Shown here in pieces: positions 1-8,803 of a stretch of 64,000 nucleotides of DNA. Positions within the stretch are counted from its first letter, which is position 1. Each line of letters starts with the position of its first letter. The notes under the pieces were generated by a model. The model saw only the letters and a program-made list of their open reading frames with translations. It was not told where the DNA came from and made no database searches. Made by a program: the position numbers and the translations under genes. Location: the NCBI GenBank assembly GCA_951812725.1, contig OX638330.1:3224001-3288000 (forward strand), given 5' to 3'. Source of the DNA: an uncultured Caldilineaceae bacterium. Its GTDB lineage: Bacteria; Chloroflexota; Anaerolineae; Caldilineales; Caldilineaceae.

Positions 1-906
1 AAGCCGTTCATCGAGCGCATCATCGCCACGCCGTCAGCTGATGAGAACATCTCGTTCATCATGTGGCAGAACGATGAGGTGGATATCGCCTTCTTCCTGA
101 CCAATGTGCGCGAGCAGTTGGAGGAAGGGACGTTTACGGTGATTCCTTACGCCACCAACCTGTTCTACACCTTCTGGGCCGGCGTGGAGCCGATCGACGA
201 TCTCAATGTACGGCGCGCGCTGGTTCATGCAGTGGACTGGCGGCCGGCGATTTCGGCGGCCTGGGAAGGAACGCGCGACGACCGCTTCATGTCGACGCTG
301 CTGACTCCGGAGCTTCAGTGCTACAAAGAAGGCAACTGGCCCGATTTCGGTTTTGATCCCGAGTTGGCCAAGCAGGAGCTGGCCGACTCCAAGTACGGTG
401 GGCCGGAAAATCTGCCCACGATCCGCATCACTACCGGTGGCCAGTCGCCCAACTACATTCGCACAGCTGAGATCATGGTTGAGCAGTGGAAGAACAACCT
501 GGGCATCACCAACGTGGAAGTCCGCCCCGGCGGGATGGATGTTTGGGGCCAGGACGCCGAGTTGGTCAACGTCCGCCGCCAGAGTCTGGGCGCCATCCTG
601 CCCGATCCGCCGAACTTCCTTTCCGGCCACTGGGCCAATTACGGCAACCCTGCCGCGGCGGGCAGTATGGCAGACGACACTGAGCTAGCCGAGATGATTG
701 AGGGGCTCAAGTCCATGTCGCGTGACGATCCTGAATTCTGTGCTAAGGTCCAGGAGACGGAGGCGCGCATGCTCGGCCACTATCCGATAATTCCGATGAT
801 TTGGGATCCGTACGGCTACAGCGTCAAGCCGCGCATCAAGAACTTCAGCACAAACGTGGATAACAACTGGGCCACGTTGCTGGACATTTATGTCGCTGAG
901 GAGTAA
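1..906 (+). CDS. ABC importer solute-binding protein, family 5, C-terminal part (cut by window edge)
   Basis: The reading frame is open from base 1, so the N-terminal half lies outside the window. The visible part is about 300 residues and aligns along its whole length with the C-terminal half of the next gene, sharing phrases such as FIERI, IMWQN, NVRRAL, HAVDW, FGFDPELAKQEL and NVDNNW. This is the peptide/opine/nickel (SBP_bac_5) fold, in which a lipid-anchored extracytoplasmic protein delivers ligand to a DppB/DppC-type channel. The next gene is a paralog in the same direction and both precede a single pair of permeases, so this looks like a tandem SBP duplication with possibly different ligands. 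The ligand cannot be read from sequence; peptides, oligosaccharides and glycosides are all possible for this family. Confidence 0.9.
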   Translation, partial: KPFIERIIATPSADENISFIMWQNDEVDIAFFLTNVREQLEEGTFTVIPYATNLFYTFWAGVEPIDDLNVRRALVHAVDWRPAISAAWEGTRDDRFMSTLLTPELQCYKEGNWPDFGFDPELAKQELADSKYGGPENLPTIRITTGGQSPNYIRTAEIMVEQWKNNLGITNVEVRPGGMDVWGQDAELVNVRRQSLGAILPDPPNFLSGHWANYGNPAAAGSMADDTELAEMIEGLKSMSRDDPEFCAKVQETEARMLGHYPIIPMIWDPYGYSVKPRIKNFSTNVDNNWATLLDIYVAEE

Positions 907-908
907 TT

Positions 909-957
909 AGGTAAGGGTTGAGAGTCGAGAAGTCGCTTCGATTCTCAGCCCACCTAG
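909..957 (+). promoter_or_regulatory. Intercistronic hairpin after SBP gene
   Basis: A long imperfect inverted repeat begins three bases after the stop codon. The core pairs TGAGAGTCGA with TCGATTCTCA (one G-U), and the flanks AGGT and GGG pair with CCC and ACCT around a 2-nt bulge. There is no run of T directly behind it, so it looks more like an mRNA-stabilising or attenuating structure between two SBP genes than a strong terminator. Confidence 0.6.
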
Positions 958-1040
958 CTCCCTTCTTTGTAGTTTTACCATCAACAAACGCGTCTCTGGA
1001 GCAGAGGCGCATCGAATGACCAAGACGGAGATTGAAACTC

Positions 1041-2714
1041 ATGAAAAGTAGAACCCGATTGTTCCATGCAGTTGCACTGCTAGTGATCCTCGGCATGGTG
1101 CTGTCTGCTTGCGCAGCACCTGTTGCTCCGGCGGATTCCAGCGGCGCGGCCATGGCAGATGAAGGCGAAGAGATGGCCGGTCGTCCCCTACCGGACGATG
1201 CAGCCGAAGAGCAGGTCATCCGTTACGTGACGCGAGATCTCAGCCGCCTGAACCCGGCTTCGGAGAGTGGTTTTGGCCGCCCTTGGATCTCACATATGTG
1301 GATGCCGTTTTTCCTGCGCGATCGCAATCACAACTTGCAACCCTGGCTGGCCACCGACTGGGAAGTCAACGACGATAACACGGTCTATACAATCCATATC
1401 CACCCGGATGCTGCCTGGTCCGATGGCTCGCCGGTCGTGGCCCAGGAGGCTATAGACTACTGGTCTTGGGCTATCAGCCCGAACTGCATTTCCTGCTGGA
1501 CCTTCTTGCGGCTTGGCACTGTCGCGGGCGCGCAGGCTGTGATCGACGGTGAAGCCGATACGATCTCGGGGCTGACCGCTATTGACGACAAGACGCTGCA
1601 GATCACGCTGGAATCGTCAAACCCGACATTCATAGCCAGCATGGCGCACTACAACACGGGCTTCGTCAAGATGGAGGACGTGACCGCCGATGAATTCGCG
1701 GCCGATGCCACCACCCGTGTGAACGGCCCGTTCCAGATCGAAGTGTGGGACCTGGATGCCCGCGATTATGTCGTCGTGCAGAACCCCGGCTGGTGGGGTG
1801 ACACGAAGCCCTTCATCGAGCGCATTGAAGCCCAATGGTCCAACGACGAAAACATTACATACATAATGTGGCAGAACGGTGAGGCCGATGTCGCGCACTG
1901 GTTCACCAACATTCGCGAGCCGCTGCGCGCGGAAAACCCCGACCTGTTCGTGCTCATCCCCTACGCCACCAACTTCTACTTCGCTCTCCACACCAGCAAG
2001 CCGCCCATGGATGACATCAACGTGCGGCGTGCCTTGCTGCATGCGGTGGACTGGGACCTGGCCATCGGCGCGGCCTACGAGGGTTCTCGTAACGAGCGCA
2101 TTATGAAGACCCATCTGACGCCCGAACTGCCCTGCTTTGTCGCCGACAACTGGCCCGATTTTGGCTTTGATCCGGAACTGGCAAAGCAGGAATTGGCGGC
2201 ATCCAAATATGGCGGACCGGAAGGCCTGCCCAAGATTCGCATATCCAGCGGTGGTTCGTCGCCCAATTATCTGCGCACAGCAGAGATTATGGCTGAGCAG
2301 TGGAAAAACGTTCTGGGGATCACCGATGTGGAGATCCGTCCGGGTTGGGGTGATGCCTGGGGCCAGGACGTCGACTTGATCAATGTACAGCGCAACAGCT
2401 GGGGCGCAACTATCCCCGACCCTGCGGCGATGATCAACGGGTTGTGGAAGTATTACGCGGTGCCGCATGAGGTTGGCTTGGACGATGAAGAGTTGGGTGC
2501 GATGATGGCCGAGCTTTCGTCGCTTGACCCGGCAAGCGCGGAATACTGTGAAAAGGTATCGGCGGCCGAGCAGCGTCTTCTCGGCCACTACTACTTCCTG
2601 CCGATGATCTGGGATCTGTACGAGTACGTTGTGCAGCCCTACGTCAAGAACTTCGATGCCAACGTCGACAACAACTGGTCGACGCTGCTCGATATCTATG
2701 TAGCTGAACACTAG
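1041..2714 (+). CDS. ABC importer solute-binding lipoprotein, family 5
   Basis: A 557-residue SBP_bac_5 protein. The ATG at 1041 is preferred over an upstream TTG at 1032 because GGAG at 1027-1030 is well spaced from the ATG and abuts the TTG. Residues 1-22 form a lipoprotein signal (MKSR, hydrophobic core, lipobox LSAC), so the mature protein should be lipid-anchored at the cell surface. A low-complexity Ala/Pro/Asp/Glu linker follows, then the binding domain (NPASESGFGRPW, DWEVNDDNTVYTIHI, WSDGSPV). It is a close paralog of the truncated gene upstream. It sits 87 bp before the permease genes, separated by a hairpin. Expected role: ligand capture for the 2802/3846 permeases. The ligand is unknown. 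Confidence 0.93.
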   Translation: MKSRTRLFHAVALLVILGMVLSACAAPVAPADSSGAAMADEGEEMAGRPLPDDAAEEQVIRYVTRDLSRLNPASESGFGRPWISHMWMPFFLRDRNHNLQPWLATDWEVNDDNTVYTIHIHPDAAWSDGSPVVAQEAIDYWSWAISPNCISCWTFLRLGTVAGAQAVIDGEADTISGLTAIDDKTLQITLESSNPTFIASMAHYNTGFVKMEDVTADEFAADATTRVNGPFQIEVWDLDARDYVVVQNPGWWGDTKPFIERIEAQWSNDENITYIMWQNGEADVAHWFTNIREPLRAENPDLFVLIPYATNFYFALHTSKPPMDDINVRRALLHAVDWDLAIGAAYEGSRNERIMKTHLTPELPCFVADNWPDFGFDPELAKQELAASKYGGPEGLPKIRISSGGSSPNYLRTAEIMAEQWKNVLGITDVEIRPGWGDAWGQDVDLINVQRNSWGATIPDPAAMINGLWKYYAVPHEVGLDDEELGAMMAELSSLDPASAEYCEKVSAAEQRLLGHYYFLPMIWDLYEYVVQPYVKNFDANVDNNWSTLLDIYVAEH

Positions 2715-2722
2715 ACCGATTA

Positions 2723-2757
2723 GTGAGGAGTTGGGGGGAGTGAAAAACTCTCCTCAC
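2723..2757 (+). promoter_or_regulatory. Intercistronic hairpin between SBP and permease
   Basis: GTGAGGAG (2723-2730) pairs with CTCCTCAC (2750-2757). A second helix inside the loop, GGGGAGT with ACTCTCC, can form instead or in addition. It lies 8 nt after the SBP stop and before the permease RBS (AAGGA, 2789-2793), with no T-tract. This fits partial attenuation or 3'-end protection, so that SBP is made in excess over permease. Confidence 0.6.
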
Positions 2758-2801
2758 TCCTCGTCTCTCACTTCTCTGGCGCGTCTCCAAGGACCGTTGA
2801 A

Positions 2802-3752
2802 ATGTATAAATATACGCTGAAACGCCTAGCGATTGCGATCCCGACATTTGTTGCAGTCCTCATCATTACTTTCACGCTTACCGTGCTCAGCCCGTTTGAC
2901 CCGGTGGCGATGATGATGGCCCAATTTGAGGGTACGCTGGACACGCTGGCCAGAGACGATGTTATTGAAAAGATCCGCGAGCAGTACGGCCTCAACGATT
3001 CCTACGGCGTGCAGTTCACGCGCTGGATTGGGCGGTTGATGCAAGGCGACCTGGGTATTTCGATCAACGGGCAGCGCAACGTGCTGCGCATGATCGTCAA
3101 GACCTTCCCAATCTCCCTCCAGTTGGGTCTGGCAAGTGCAGTAGTAACAACACTGTTGGGCATTCCACTGGGTTGTCTGGCAGCCCTCAAGCAAAATTCA
3201 TGGATTGACTATACGATCGTGGGCGGCACGCTTGGTTTTCGAACGGTGCCGGTCTTTGTGCTGGCGCCCTTGCTGCTGATGCTCTTTGTCCTGGTGCTGG
3301 ATATCATGAATGTACCGCGCGGTTGGGACGGCATATTTCAGACCAAAGTAATTCTGCCGGTGTGTATTCTCGCTCTGGGGCCCTTGCCGGTCGTTGTACG
3401 CCAGACCCGCGCCGCGGTTCTTGAAGTATTTTCCATGGATTACGTACGCACAGCCAAGATGAAGGGCCTGGAGATGTGGCGCATTATCATTCGCCACATC
3501 TTGCGCAACGCCCTGATTCCGGTGGTAACAACCTTGGGCTTCATCGCCGAGGGATTAATCGTAGGCAGTATTTTCCTGGACAGCATCTTTGCCATTCCCG
3601 GATTCGGCGGAGTAGCGGAGTCAGCCTTTCGCGGTTTCGATTACCCAGTGATCATGGGTGTCACCATGGTTAGCGCCGTCTTGATCATTCTAACCAACTT
3701 GCTCGTCGATCTGATCTACCCGTTCCTGGATCCGCGCATCAAGTTTGAGTGA
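2802..3752 (+). CDS. ABC importer permease, DppB/OppB type
   Basis: A 316-residue inner-membrane permease. It starts with the family hallmark, a short basic segment then a transmembrane helix (MYKYTLKRLAIAIPTF), followed by an extracytoplasmic region with the typical LGLN-like signature (YGLND) and about five more hydrophobic segments. The cytoplasmic EAA loop that contacts the ATPase is at about residues 212-240 (YVRTAKMKGLEMWR...RHILRNALIP). The C terminus ends in the family signature LVDLIYPFLDPRIKFE. AAGGA 8 nt upstream supports the ATG. It forms the channel with the 3846 product. No ATPase gene follows. Confidence 0.95.
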   Translation: MYKYTLKRLAIAIPTFVAVLIITFTLTVLSPFDPVAMMMAQFEGTLDTLARDDVIEKIREQYGLNDSYGVQFTRWIGRLMQGDLGISINGQRNVLRMIVKTFPISLQLGLASAVVTTLLGIPLGCLAALKQNSWIDYTIVGGTLGFRTVPVFVLAPLLLMLFVLVLDIMNVPRGWDGIFQTKVILPVCILALGPLPVVVRQTRAAVLEVFSMDYVRTAKMKGLEMWRIIIRHILRNALIPVVTTLGFIAEGLIVGSIFLDSIFAIPGFGGVAESAFRGFDYPVIMGVTMVSAVLIILTNLLVDLIYPFLDPRIKFE

Positions 3753-3845
3753 GCTGAGCCCCCGCCGCAGCTCTGGGCCGCGCACTGTCTGGAGCGTAGC
3801 CGTGGGGAATTACTGTAAGATATCTTTTGTCAGGGAAGTCGGTAA

Positions 3846-4838
3846 ATGAGCGAAAGCAGCGACCAGAGTTCGGCCAATAATCTGAGCGAGGAACTGATCG
3901 CCGAGGATGCTTTGAAAGCTCGATCGCTTTGGCAGGATGCGGTAAGCCGGCTGCTCGCGAATCGGCTCTCAATCATCGGGCTGGTCATTACAACCCTCCT
4001 GCTGGTGGCGGCCATCTTTGGACCTTACATTGCGCCTTATTCTTATACGGAGCAGGATCTTCTTAACGTTGCAAAGATGCCCAGTGCCGACCATTGGCTG
4101 GGAACCGATGAGATAGGCAGAGATCTTTTCAGCCGGGTGATATGGGGAGCCCGTACCGCCACTTTGGTCGCAATTTTCACTACCGTCATCAGCGTTATAA
4201 TCGGAGTTATACTCGGTGCAGTGGCAGGCTATGGAGGCGCGCTGGCCGACAGCATCACGGGTCGCGTCATCGACGTTGTGATGTCGGTGCCCAGTCTGCT
4301 GTTGGCGGCTTTGATCGCGGTCTCTATCAAGCAGCCGATCGTTTCGTGGGCCAAAGAAATCTACGAAAGCAGTGGGTTCCCCTTGTTCGCGGACACGACG
4401 TGGCTCGATCTGCTGGTCGTGTTCGGGGGCTTGGCATTTGTGTCGTGGCCGGGCTACGCCCGACTGATTCGGGGCCAGATCTTCTCTCTGCGCGAGGAAC
4501 AGTACATCGAAGCGGCCAAGTCAGTGGGCGTGTCGGAAGTCAAGATAGCGCTGAGGCACCTCTTGCCCAATGCGATTGGACCAGTAATCGTCACTCTTAC
4601 CTTCAGTTTTTCCAGCGCCATGGTGTTGGAATCTTCACTAAGCTATCTGGGCATCGGTGTTCTGCCCCCGCAGGCCAGCTGGGGTAATATGATCGCATCC
4701 AACATCGGCAGCTGGTCCTACCGGCCCTGGCTGGTGGCTGTGCCGTCATTGACCCTGGCGATAGTCACGCTGGGCATCAACTTCCTGGGCGACGGTCTGA
4801 ACGACGCCCTCAATCCCCGCTCGAAACGCTCGATCTGA
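3846..4838 (+). CDS. ABC importer permease, DppC/OppC type
   Basis: A 330-residue partner permease. The cytoplasmic N-terminal stretch (about 50 residues) precedes the first helix, as usual for DppC. Family signatures are HWLGTDEIGRDLFSRVIWGAR after the first helix, the EAA loop at about 219-243 (YIEAAKSVGVSEVKI...RHLLPNA), and the C-terminal NFLGDGLNDALNPR. It lies 93 bp after the DppB-type gene and should form the heterodimeric channel with it. The two Gfo/Idh oxidoreductases follow in the same direction, suggesting their substrate is imported by this system. Confidence 0.95.
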   Translation: MSESSDQSSANNLSEELIAEDALKARSLWQDAVSRLLANRLSIIGLVITTLLLVAAIFGPYIAPYSYTEQDLLNVAKMPSADHWLGTDEIGRDLFSRVIWGARTATLVAIFTTVISVIIGVILGAVAGYGGALADSITGRVIDVVMSVPSLLLAALIAVSIKQPIVSWAKEIYESSGFPLFADTTWLDLLVVFGGLAFVSWPGYARLIRGQIFSLREEQYIEAAKSVGVSEVKIALRHLLPNAIGPVIVTLTFSFSSAMVLESSLSYLGIGVLPPQASWGNMIASNIGSWSYRPWLVAVPSLTLAIVTLGINFLGDGLNDALNPRSKRSI

Positions 4839-4987
4839 CCGGCGTTTTTCTATTTCAAGACAATGCGCAGGCGGTCGGACGACTACGTTAGAACTACCTC
4901 CACGCCGCTTGCTGCCAAACGCCTGAACACCAGGGCCGGGGGATATCCCCGGCGAAATGCAACGTCACAGCACGACAAGGAGTTACC

Positions 4988-6016
4988 ATGTCAGAAGAAA
5001 AGCTGCGCGCGGCCGTAATCGGCGGCGGACTGGGCGGTTCCCACGGGTACGCGTATGCGCGTGCGCCAGAGTACGAGCTGGTGGCCATCTGCGACCTCAA
5101 TCCCGAAGTGTTTCCGCGCTTCTTTGAACGGGCCGAACTTCCCCCCGGCAGCATCAACCAGTACACCGACTATCATGAAATGTTCGAGAAGGAACGGCTC
5201 GATGTTGTCAGTGTGGCAACGCCTGACCACCTGCACGCAGACCCGGTCTGCGACGCCTCGAACGCAGGCATCCGCGGCGTCATCTGCGAAAAGCCACTGA
5301 CTACGACGATCAAGGACGCCGACCGCATTATCGAAACGATCGAGGCCAATGGCACAAAGATGTCGGTGGACCACACGCGCAGTTGGATTCCGTCATATCA
5401 AGGCGTCAGGAAAGCAGTTTGGGACGGTGAAATCGGCGGGTTGACGCGGATCGTTGCCCACATGGGCGGTCGCCGCTCCATGCTCTTCCGCAACGGCACG
5501 CATCTGATCGACGGTGTCTGCTTTTTCGCCAACGCGTCGCCGGTCTGGGTTATCGCCGCTCATGAACAGGGCTTTGAGGACTACGGCCCGGTCTACGATG
5601 GCAAGGGCGGCAAGGATCCGCAATACGATCCGGGCTCGACCATCATCATCGAGTTTGCAAATGGCGTGCGCGGCATAGTCAACAGCGCCAAATTGACACC
5701 TCAACTTTTCGAGTACGATTTACAGGGACCGAACGGTCGCTACTGGCTCACCGACAAGCATTGCACGGCCTGGAAGACGGAGCAGAAAGAGGGTACGCCT
5801 GTTCAGGTACCACCGCCAGAAGGACGGAGCTACATCGATCCTTTCGGCGAAAACCTGATCCCTGCGGTCCAGGAGATGGCCAATATGGTTTTGCATGATG
5901 CGCCCAGCAGTTCCTCTCCCTACAGAGGCAGGGAGTCGCTGGAGATCATGCTGGCGGCTCTGATCTCACAAACCAAGGGTAGCGCGAAGATCGAATTACC
6001 GCTTCCACGCGAATAA
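4988..6016 (+). CDS. Gfo/Idh/MocA family oxidoreductase
   Basis: A 342-residue NAD(P)-dependent dehydrogenase of the Gfo/Idh/MocA fold. The N-terminal Rossmann domain has the glycine motif IGGGLGGSHG (about residues 11-20) and the diagnostic EKP lysine motif (CEKPLTTT, about residue 100). The C-terminal alpha/beta domain has the conserved GTHLID histidine-aspartate region. Enzymes of this family oxidise or reduce sugars, inositols and sugar derivatives in the cytoplasm; the substrate here is unknown. AAGGAG lies 6 nt before the ATG. Only 11 bp separate it from a second Gfo/Idh gene. Such tandem pairs often act in successive oxidation steps of sugar catabolism. Confidence 0.93.
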   Translation: MSEEKLRAAVIGGGLGGSHGYAYARAPEYELVAICDLNPEVFPRFFERAELPPGSINQYTDYHEMFEKERLDVVSVATPDHLHADPVCDASNAGIRGVICEKPLTTTIKDADRIIETIEANGTKMSVDHTRSWIPSYQGVRKAVWDGEIGGLTRIVAHMGGRRSMLFRNGTHLIDGVCFFANASPVWVIAAHEQGFEDYGPVYDGKGGKDPQYDPGSTIIIEFANGVRGIVNSAKLTPQLFEYDLQGPNGRYWLTDKHCTAWKTEQKEGTPVQVPPPEGRSYIDPFGENLIPAVQEMANMVLHDAPSSSSPYRGRESLEIMLAALISQTKGSAKIELPLPRE

Positions 6017-6027
6017 GGTACGGCACA

Positions 6028-7128
6028 ATGTCAAGAGACAGACGGTTGGTCATAGGCGCAATATCTTCGCACGGACATGAACTTGGTCACGTCAGCGTGC
6101 TTGATCAGTTAGAGGAGGTCGGTTCGATACATGTCTGCGCGGCCTCGGACTTGGTCGACGTGGAGGATCTGGCGGGGGAGTCGGCGCGGGTGGTCGGCAA
6201 GTATACAAACGTTGACGCCTTGCTGGAACGCGCCGACCTTGACGCGGTGATCATGTGCGCCCGCCCCGATCATGCTCCTGGCATCATGGAGAAGGTCGTC
6301 AACGCCGGCTTGCCGGTCCTCTACGACAAGCCGGCTGCAACCCGTGCGGCGGATCTACGGCGGGTGGCGGAGGCTGCCAAGCGAAAAGGGGTAACGGCCG
6401 GGGCAATGCTGCAGTGGCGTTATCATCCTATGACCATCAGTCTGAAAAGGGCATTGATGGATGGGGCGCTCGGTGACGTGATGACCATAGAGGGCAAAAT
6501 GCTGAACGGCCTTCTGCGATATCGGGATACGTCCACCTATCTCTTTGAACCCGAAACGGCCGGTCACGGAATCCTCTCTTGGCTGGGCTGTCACTGCATG
6601 GACCTTGTGATCTATCTGATGCAGGAGCGGGTGGTGGAGGTGATGGCGATGGTGGGAAATCTGAACCCGGAGGAAGTCAAGGTCGAAGACTCCGGATTTC
6701 TCCTACTCAAGTTTGAGAGCGGCAGGATGGGCACGTTCCAGGCGGGCTACCATTTACTAGGCGGCAAGGCGACATACGACTTCTACGTCGGCATGCGCGG
6801 GACGGAGGGGTTTGCGGTCTTGCCGCTACTCGAGCCCCAGGAGGAAACGTCCGGAGGGAGTGAGGTCGAGCACACGTCAACCTATACACTGTCCAGTGAA
6901 GCGCGGGGCTGGAATACAGGCGGCGTACGTAGGGAACGCTTCGCAATTCCGCATGCTCCGGGATACGGAGGTGTCATGGCGGAGGAGCTGTACCGCGATT
7001 TCTTTGAGGCTGCACAGAGTGGTGCCCCGGCTCCGGCTCCGATCGAAGATTCGGTGCATTTGCTGGAGATCGTCGAGGCGGCCAAGGAGTCTTCGGCTAC
7101 GGGCCGCGCGGTTGGCATTGACGTGTGA
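6028..7128 (+). CDS. Gfo/Idh/MocA family oxidoreductase, divergent
   Basis: A 366-residue protein with the Gfo/Idh/MocA two-domain layout. Its cofactor-binding start is atypical: in place of GxGxxG it reads GAISSHGHELGHV. The EKP motif is DKP (YDKPAATRA, about residue 97). The C-terminal part keeps the conserved histidine and aspartate (GCHCMDLV). It is less conserved than its neighbour and may use a different cofactor mode or substrate. The gene is cotranscribed with 4988 (11 bp gap), and the next gene has its RBS right after this stop codon. Confidence 0.88.
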   Translation: MSRDRRLVIGAISSHGHELGHVSVLDQLEEVGSIHVCAASDLVDVEDLAGESARVVGKYTNVDALLERADLDAVIMCARPDHAPGIMEKVVNAGLPVLYDKPAATRAADLRRVAEAAKRKGVTAGAMLQWRYHPMTISLKRALMDGALGDVMTIEGKMLNGLLRYRDTSTYLFEPETAGHGILSWLGCHCMDLVIYLMQERVVEVMAMVGNLNPEEVKVEDSGFLLLKFESGRMGTFQAGYHLLGGKATYDFYVGMRGTEGFAVLPLLEPQEETSGGSEVEHTSTYTLSSEARGWNTGGVRRERFAIPHAPGYGGVMAEELYRDFFEAAQSGAPAPAPIEDSVHLLEIVEAAKESSATGRAVGIDV

Positions 7129-7148
7129 CCGACGATGGAGAGATTGAT

Positions 7149-7877
7149 ATGAATAGAATGACGTACCGCGAAACATTCGAAGACGGGGCCGGCGGCTGGA
7201 TAGCCTGGTTGGGACCCGGTCAGCCGGCGCCGGCCGTTATCGAAGACGGAGCATTAGTCTCTCGCGGCCCGTGGGGCATCGACTCCAATCATGCTCCTCC
7301 AGGCGGCGGCTATCTTCATCTCCTGTTCATACTGCACACAGCCCCCCAGGCCAATCCGGGCGAGCGATACGGACCTCTCTTGCGCGGGAACCGCTTTATC
7401 GAAGGAGACTATCCCCGAGATTTTCGCAATGCTCGACTTACCTTGCGGCTTAAGGGTGAAGTCGACCTGCAGGGGGCAGAGTTGCGGCTACACTGCCAGT
7501 CCCGCGTGGGGGACAAGGCGATCAACTTTGTTTTGACATCACAGTGCTTCACAGTGACGCGGGACTGGTCGGAGCAGACGATCACGCTGGCACCCGACCC
7601 GGAGCAGTGGCTCTGCCTGGGAGCACGCCACGATCTGACGGACGAATACGGCTGGGGCGAGATTGAAAGTGTGCTGCAGGATGTCAATATTGATATCATC
7701 CTCCTGTTGCACCCTTTGCGAATTGTTCCGTCGCAGCCTCAACCGGACGGTCCTCATTTTCGACGCGCAGAGTTAGACTATGAGGTTGACAGATCGCATC
7801 TTCCTTCTGGTGAAATCAGGTTGGGAGAAGTACAGATCGACTTCCACAACACTGCTGAAATGTCGGATAGACAGTAA
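7149..7877 (+). CDS. Hypothetical protein, probable beta-sandwich
   Basis: A 242-residue protein I cannot assign to a named family. The ATG at 7149 is chosen because GGAG at 7137-7140 is 8 nt upstream; a GTG at 7125 overlaps the previous gene. The N terminus (YRETFEDGAGGWIAW) and the alternation of short hydrophobic strands (ARLTLRLKGEVDLQGAELRL) resemble carbohydrate-binding or concanavalin-like beta-sandwich modules. There is no signal peptide, so it is probably cytoplasmic. It ends the operon with the two oxidoreductases. A decayed second copy of its C-terminal third lies at about 9065-9390. Confidence 0.75.
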   Translation: MNRMTYRETFEDGAGGWIAWLGPGQPAPAVIEDGALVSRGPWGIDSNHAPPGGGYLHLLFILHTAPQANPGERYGPLLRGNRFIEGDYPRDFRNARLTLRLKGEVDLQGAELRLHCQSRVGDKAINFVLTSQCFTVTRDWSEQTITLAPDPEQWLCLGARHDLTDEYGWGEIESVLQDVNIDIILLLHPLRIVPSQPQPDGPHFRRAELDYEVDRSHLPSGEIRLGEVQIDFHNTAEMSDRQ

Positions 7878-7977
7878 GGAAGTCTAAGCACTTTCCTGAG
7901 AAGGTAGTCGTCATTTCCAGAAGGTATTTGTGCAAATTCCTTTGCATAGTGCAGGATAGTCTAAGCAGAATCACCAA

Positions 7978-8006
7978 TTGTGATTGCATTGCAATCATGG
8001 TATTAT
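7978..8006 (+). promoter_or_regulatory. Promoter of the toxin-antitoxin operon with palindromic operator
   Basis: A -35 box TTGTGA (7978-7983) and a -10 box TATTAT (8001-8006) are separated by exactly 17 bp. The spacer holds a perfect inverted repeat, TGATTGCA-T-TGCAATCA (7981-7997). A ribbon-helix-helix antitoxin is encoded 30 bp downstream, and antitoxins of this type bind such palindromes, so autorepression by the FitA-like protein is the obvious reading. Confidence 0.75.
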
Positions 8007-8035
8007 CCCTTCACAATGCAAATGGAGGTGATAGC

Positions 8036-8305
8036 ATGGCCAGCATAACAGTGCGCAATCTCGACGAAGATCTGAAGAGGCGGCTACGAATAAGGGCAGC
8101 CAGGAATGAACGATCCATGGAGCAGGAGGTCCGTGACATTCTGCGTGCGGCACTGGATCAGGAGGTGGCTCCTGCCAGAAATCTCGGAACGGAGATCCAC
8201 AATCTGTTTAAGCCTTTCGGAGAGGTCGAGTTGGAAATCCTTCCACGGGAAGCAATGCGCGAGCTCCCGCGTTTTGATGGAATTCTAGGTGATGTTCATT
8301 CTTGA
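8036..8305 (+). CDS. FitA-like ribbon-helix-helix antitoxin
   Basis: An 89-residue protein. The start at 8036 is set by GGAGG (8024-8028) 7 nt upstream; the frame is open further upstream but runs through the promoter. Residues 1-40 form the Arc/MetJ-type ribbon-helix-helix DNA-binding domain (ASITVRNLDEDLKRRLRIRA, then RSMEQEVRDILRAAL), as in FitA/VapB. The C-terminal tail should wrap and block the toxin. It overlaps the toxin gene by 14 bp, the usual sign of translational coupling. The complex probably represses its own promoter through the palindrome at 7981-7997. Confidence 0.92.
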   Translation: MASITVRNLDEDLKRRLRIRAARNERSMEQEVRDILRAALDQEVAPARNLGTEIHNLFKPFGEVELEILPREAMRELPRFDGILGDVHS

Positions 8306-8714
8306 TACCAATGTTATCTCGGAGCTAATGCGAGACAGCCCGCATCAGAAGGTCCTGGCATGGATTGACGATCAGTTTACGAGCGCTCTGTTTGTGACTG
8401 CTATCACTGAGGCAGAGATTCGAACTGGCATCGCGCTCTTGCCCACAGGGAAACGTCGGCGAGGGCTGACTACCGCTGCGGAACGCACCTTCGAAATGCT
8501 GTTTTCTGAACGTGTCCTAGCTTTCGACAGCGAAGCTGCCCGTGCTTATGCTGAAATAGCGTCCGGCCGCAGGGTGGTTGGCCGTCCGATCAGCCAGGCC
8601 GACTGCCAGATAGCTGCGATCGCTAAATCCCAAGGGGCATCAATTGTTACCAGAGATGTAGACGACTTTGAAGGTTGCGGTGTTGAAGTAATGAATCCCT
8701 GGACCGATCAGTGA
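8292..8714 (+). CDS. FitB/VapC-like PIN-domain toxin (ribonuclease)
   Basis: A 140-residue PIN-domain endoribonuclease. Four acidic metal-binding residues are visible: D5 (FILDTN), E42 (ITEAEI), D104 (ISQADCQIAA) and D122 (TRDVDDF), with the following NPW near the C terminus as in FitB. The ATG at 8292 is preferred over GTG at 8289. The family cleaves RNA and halts growth unless bound by its antitoxin. All expected catalytic residues are present, so it is probably active. The module lies between a hypothetical gene and a decayed copy of that gene. Confidence 0.93.
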   Translation: MFILDTNVISELMRDSPHQKVLAWIDDQFTSALFVTAITEAEIRTGIALLPTGKRRRGLTTAAERTFEMLFSERVLAFDSEAARAYAEIASGRRVVGRPISQADCQIAAIAKSQGASIVTRDVDDFEGCGVEVMNPWTDQ

Positions 8715-8803
8715 ACTCACGAAATCCACCCGGAAGGCAATTGCGCTCCTTTTCCAATTTGCCCCGCAGCTAAGGCCAGTTATCGGTTCAGACAAACTGA
8801 AGT

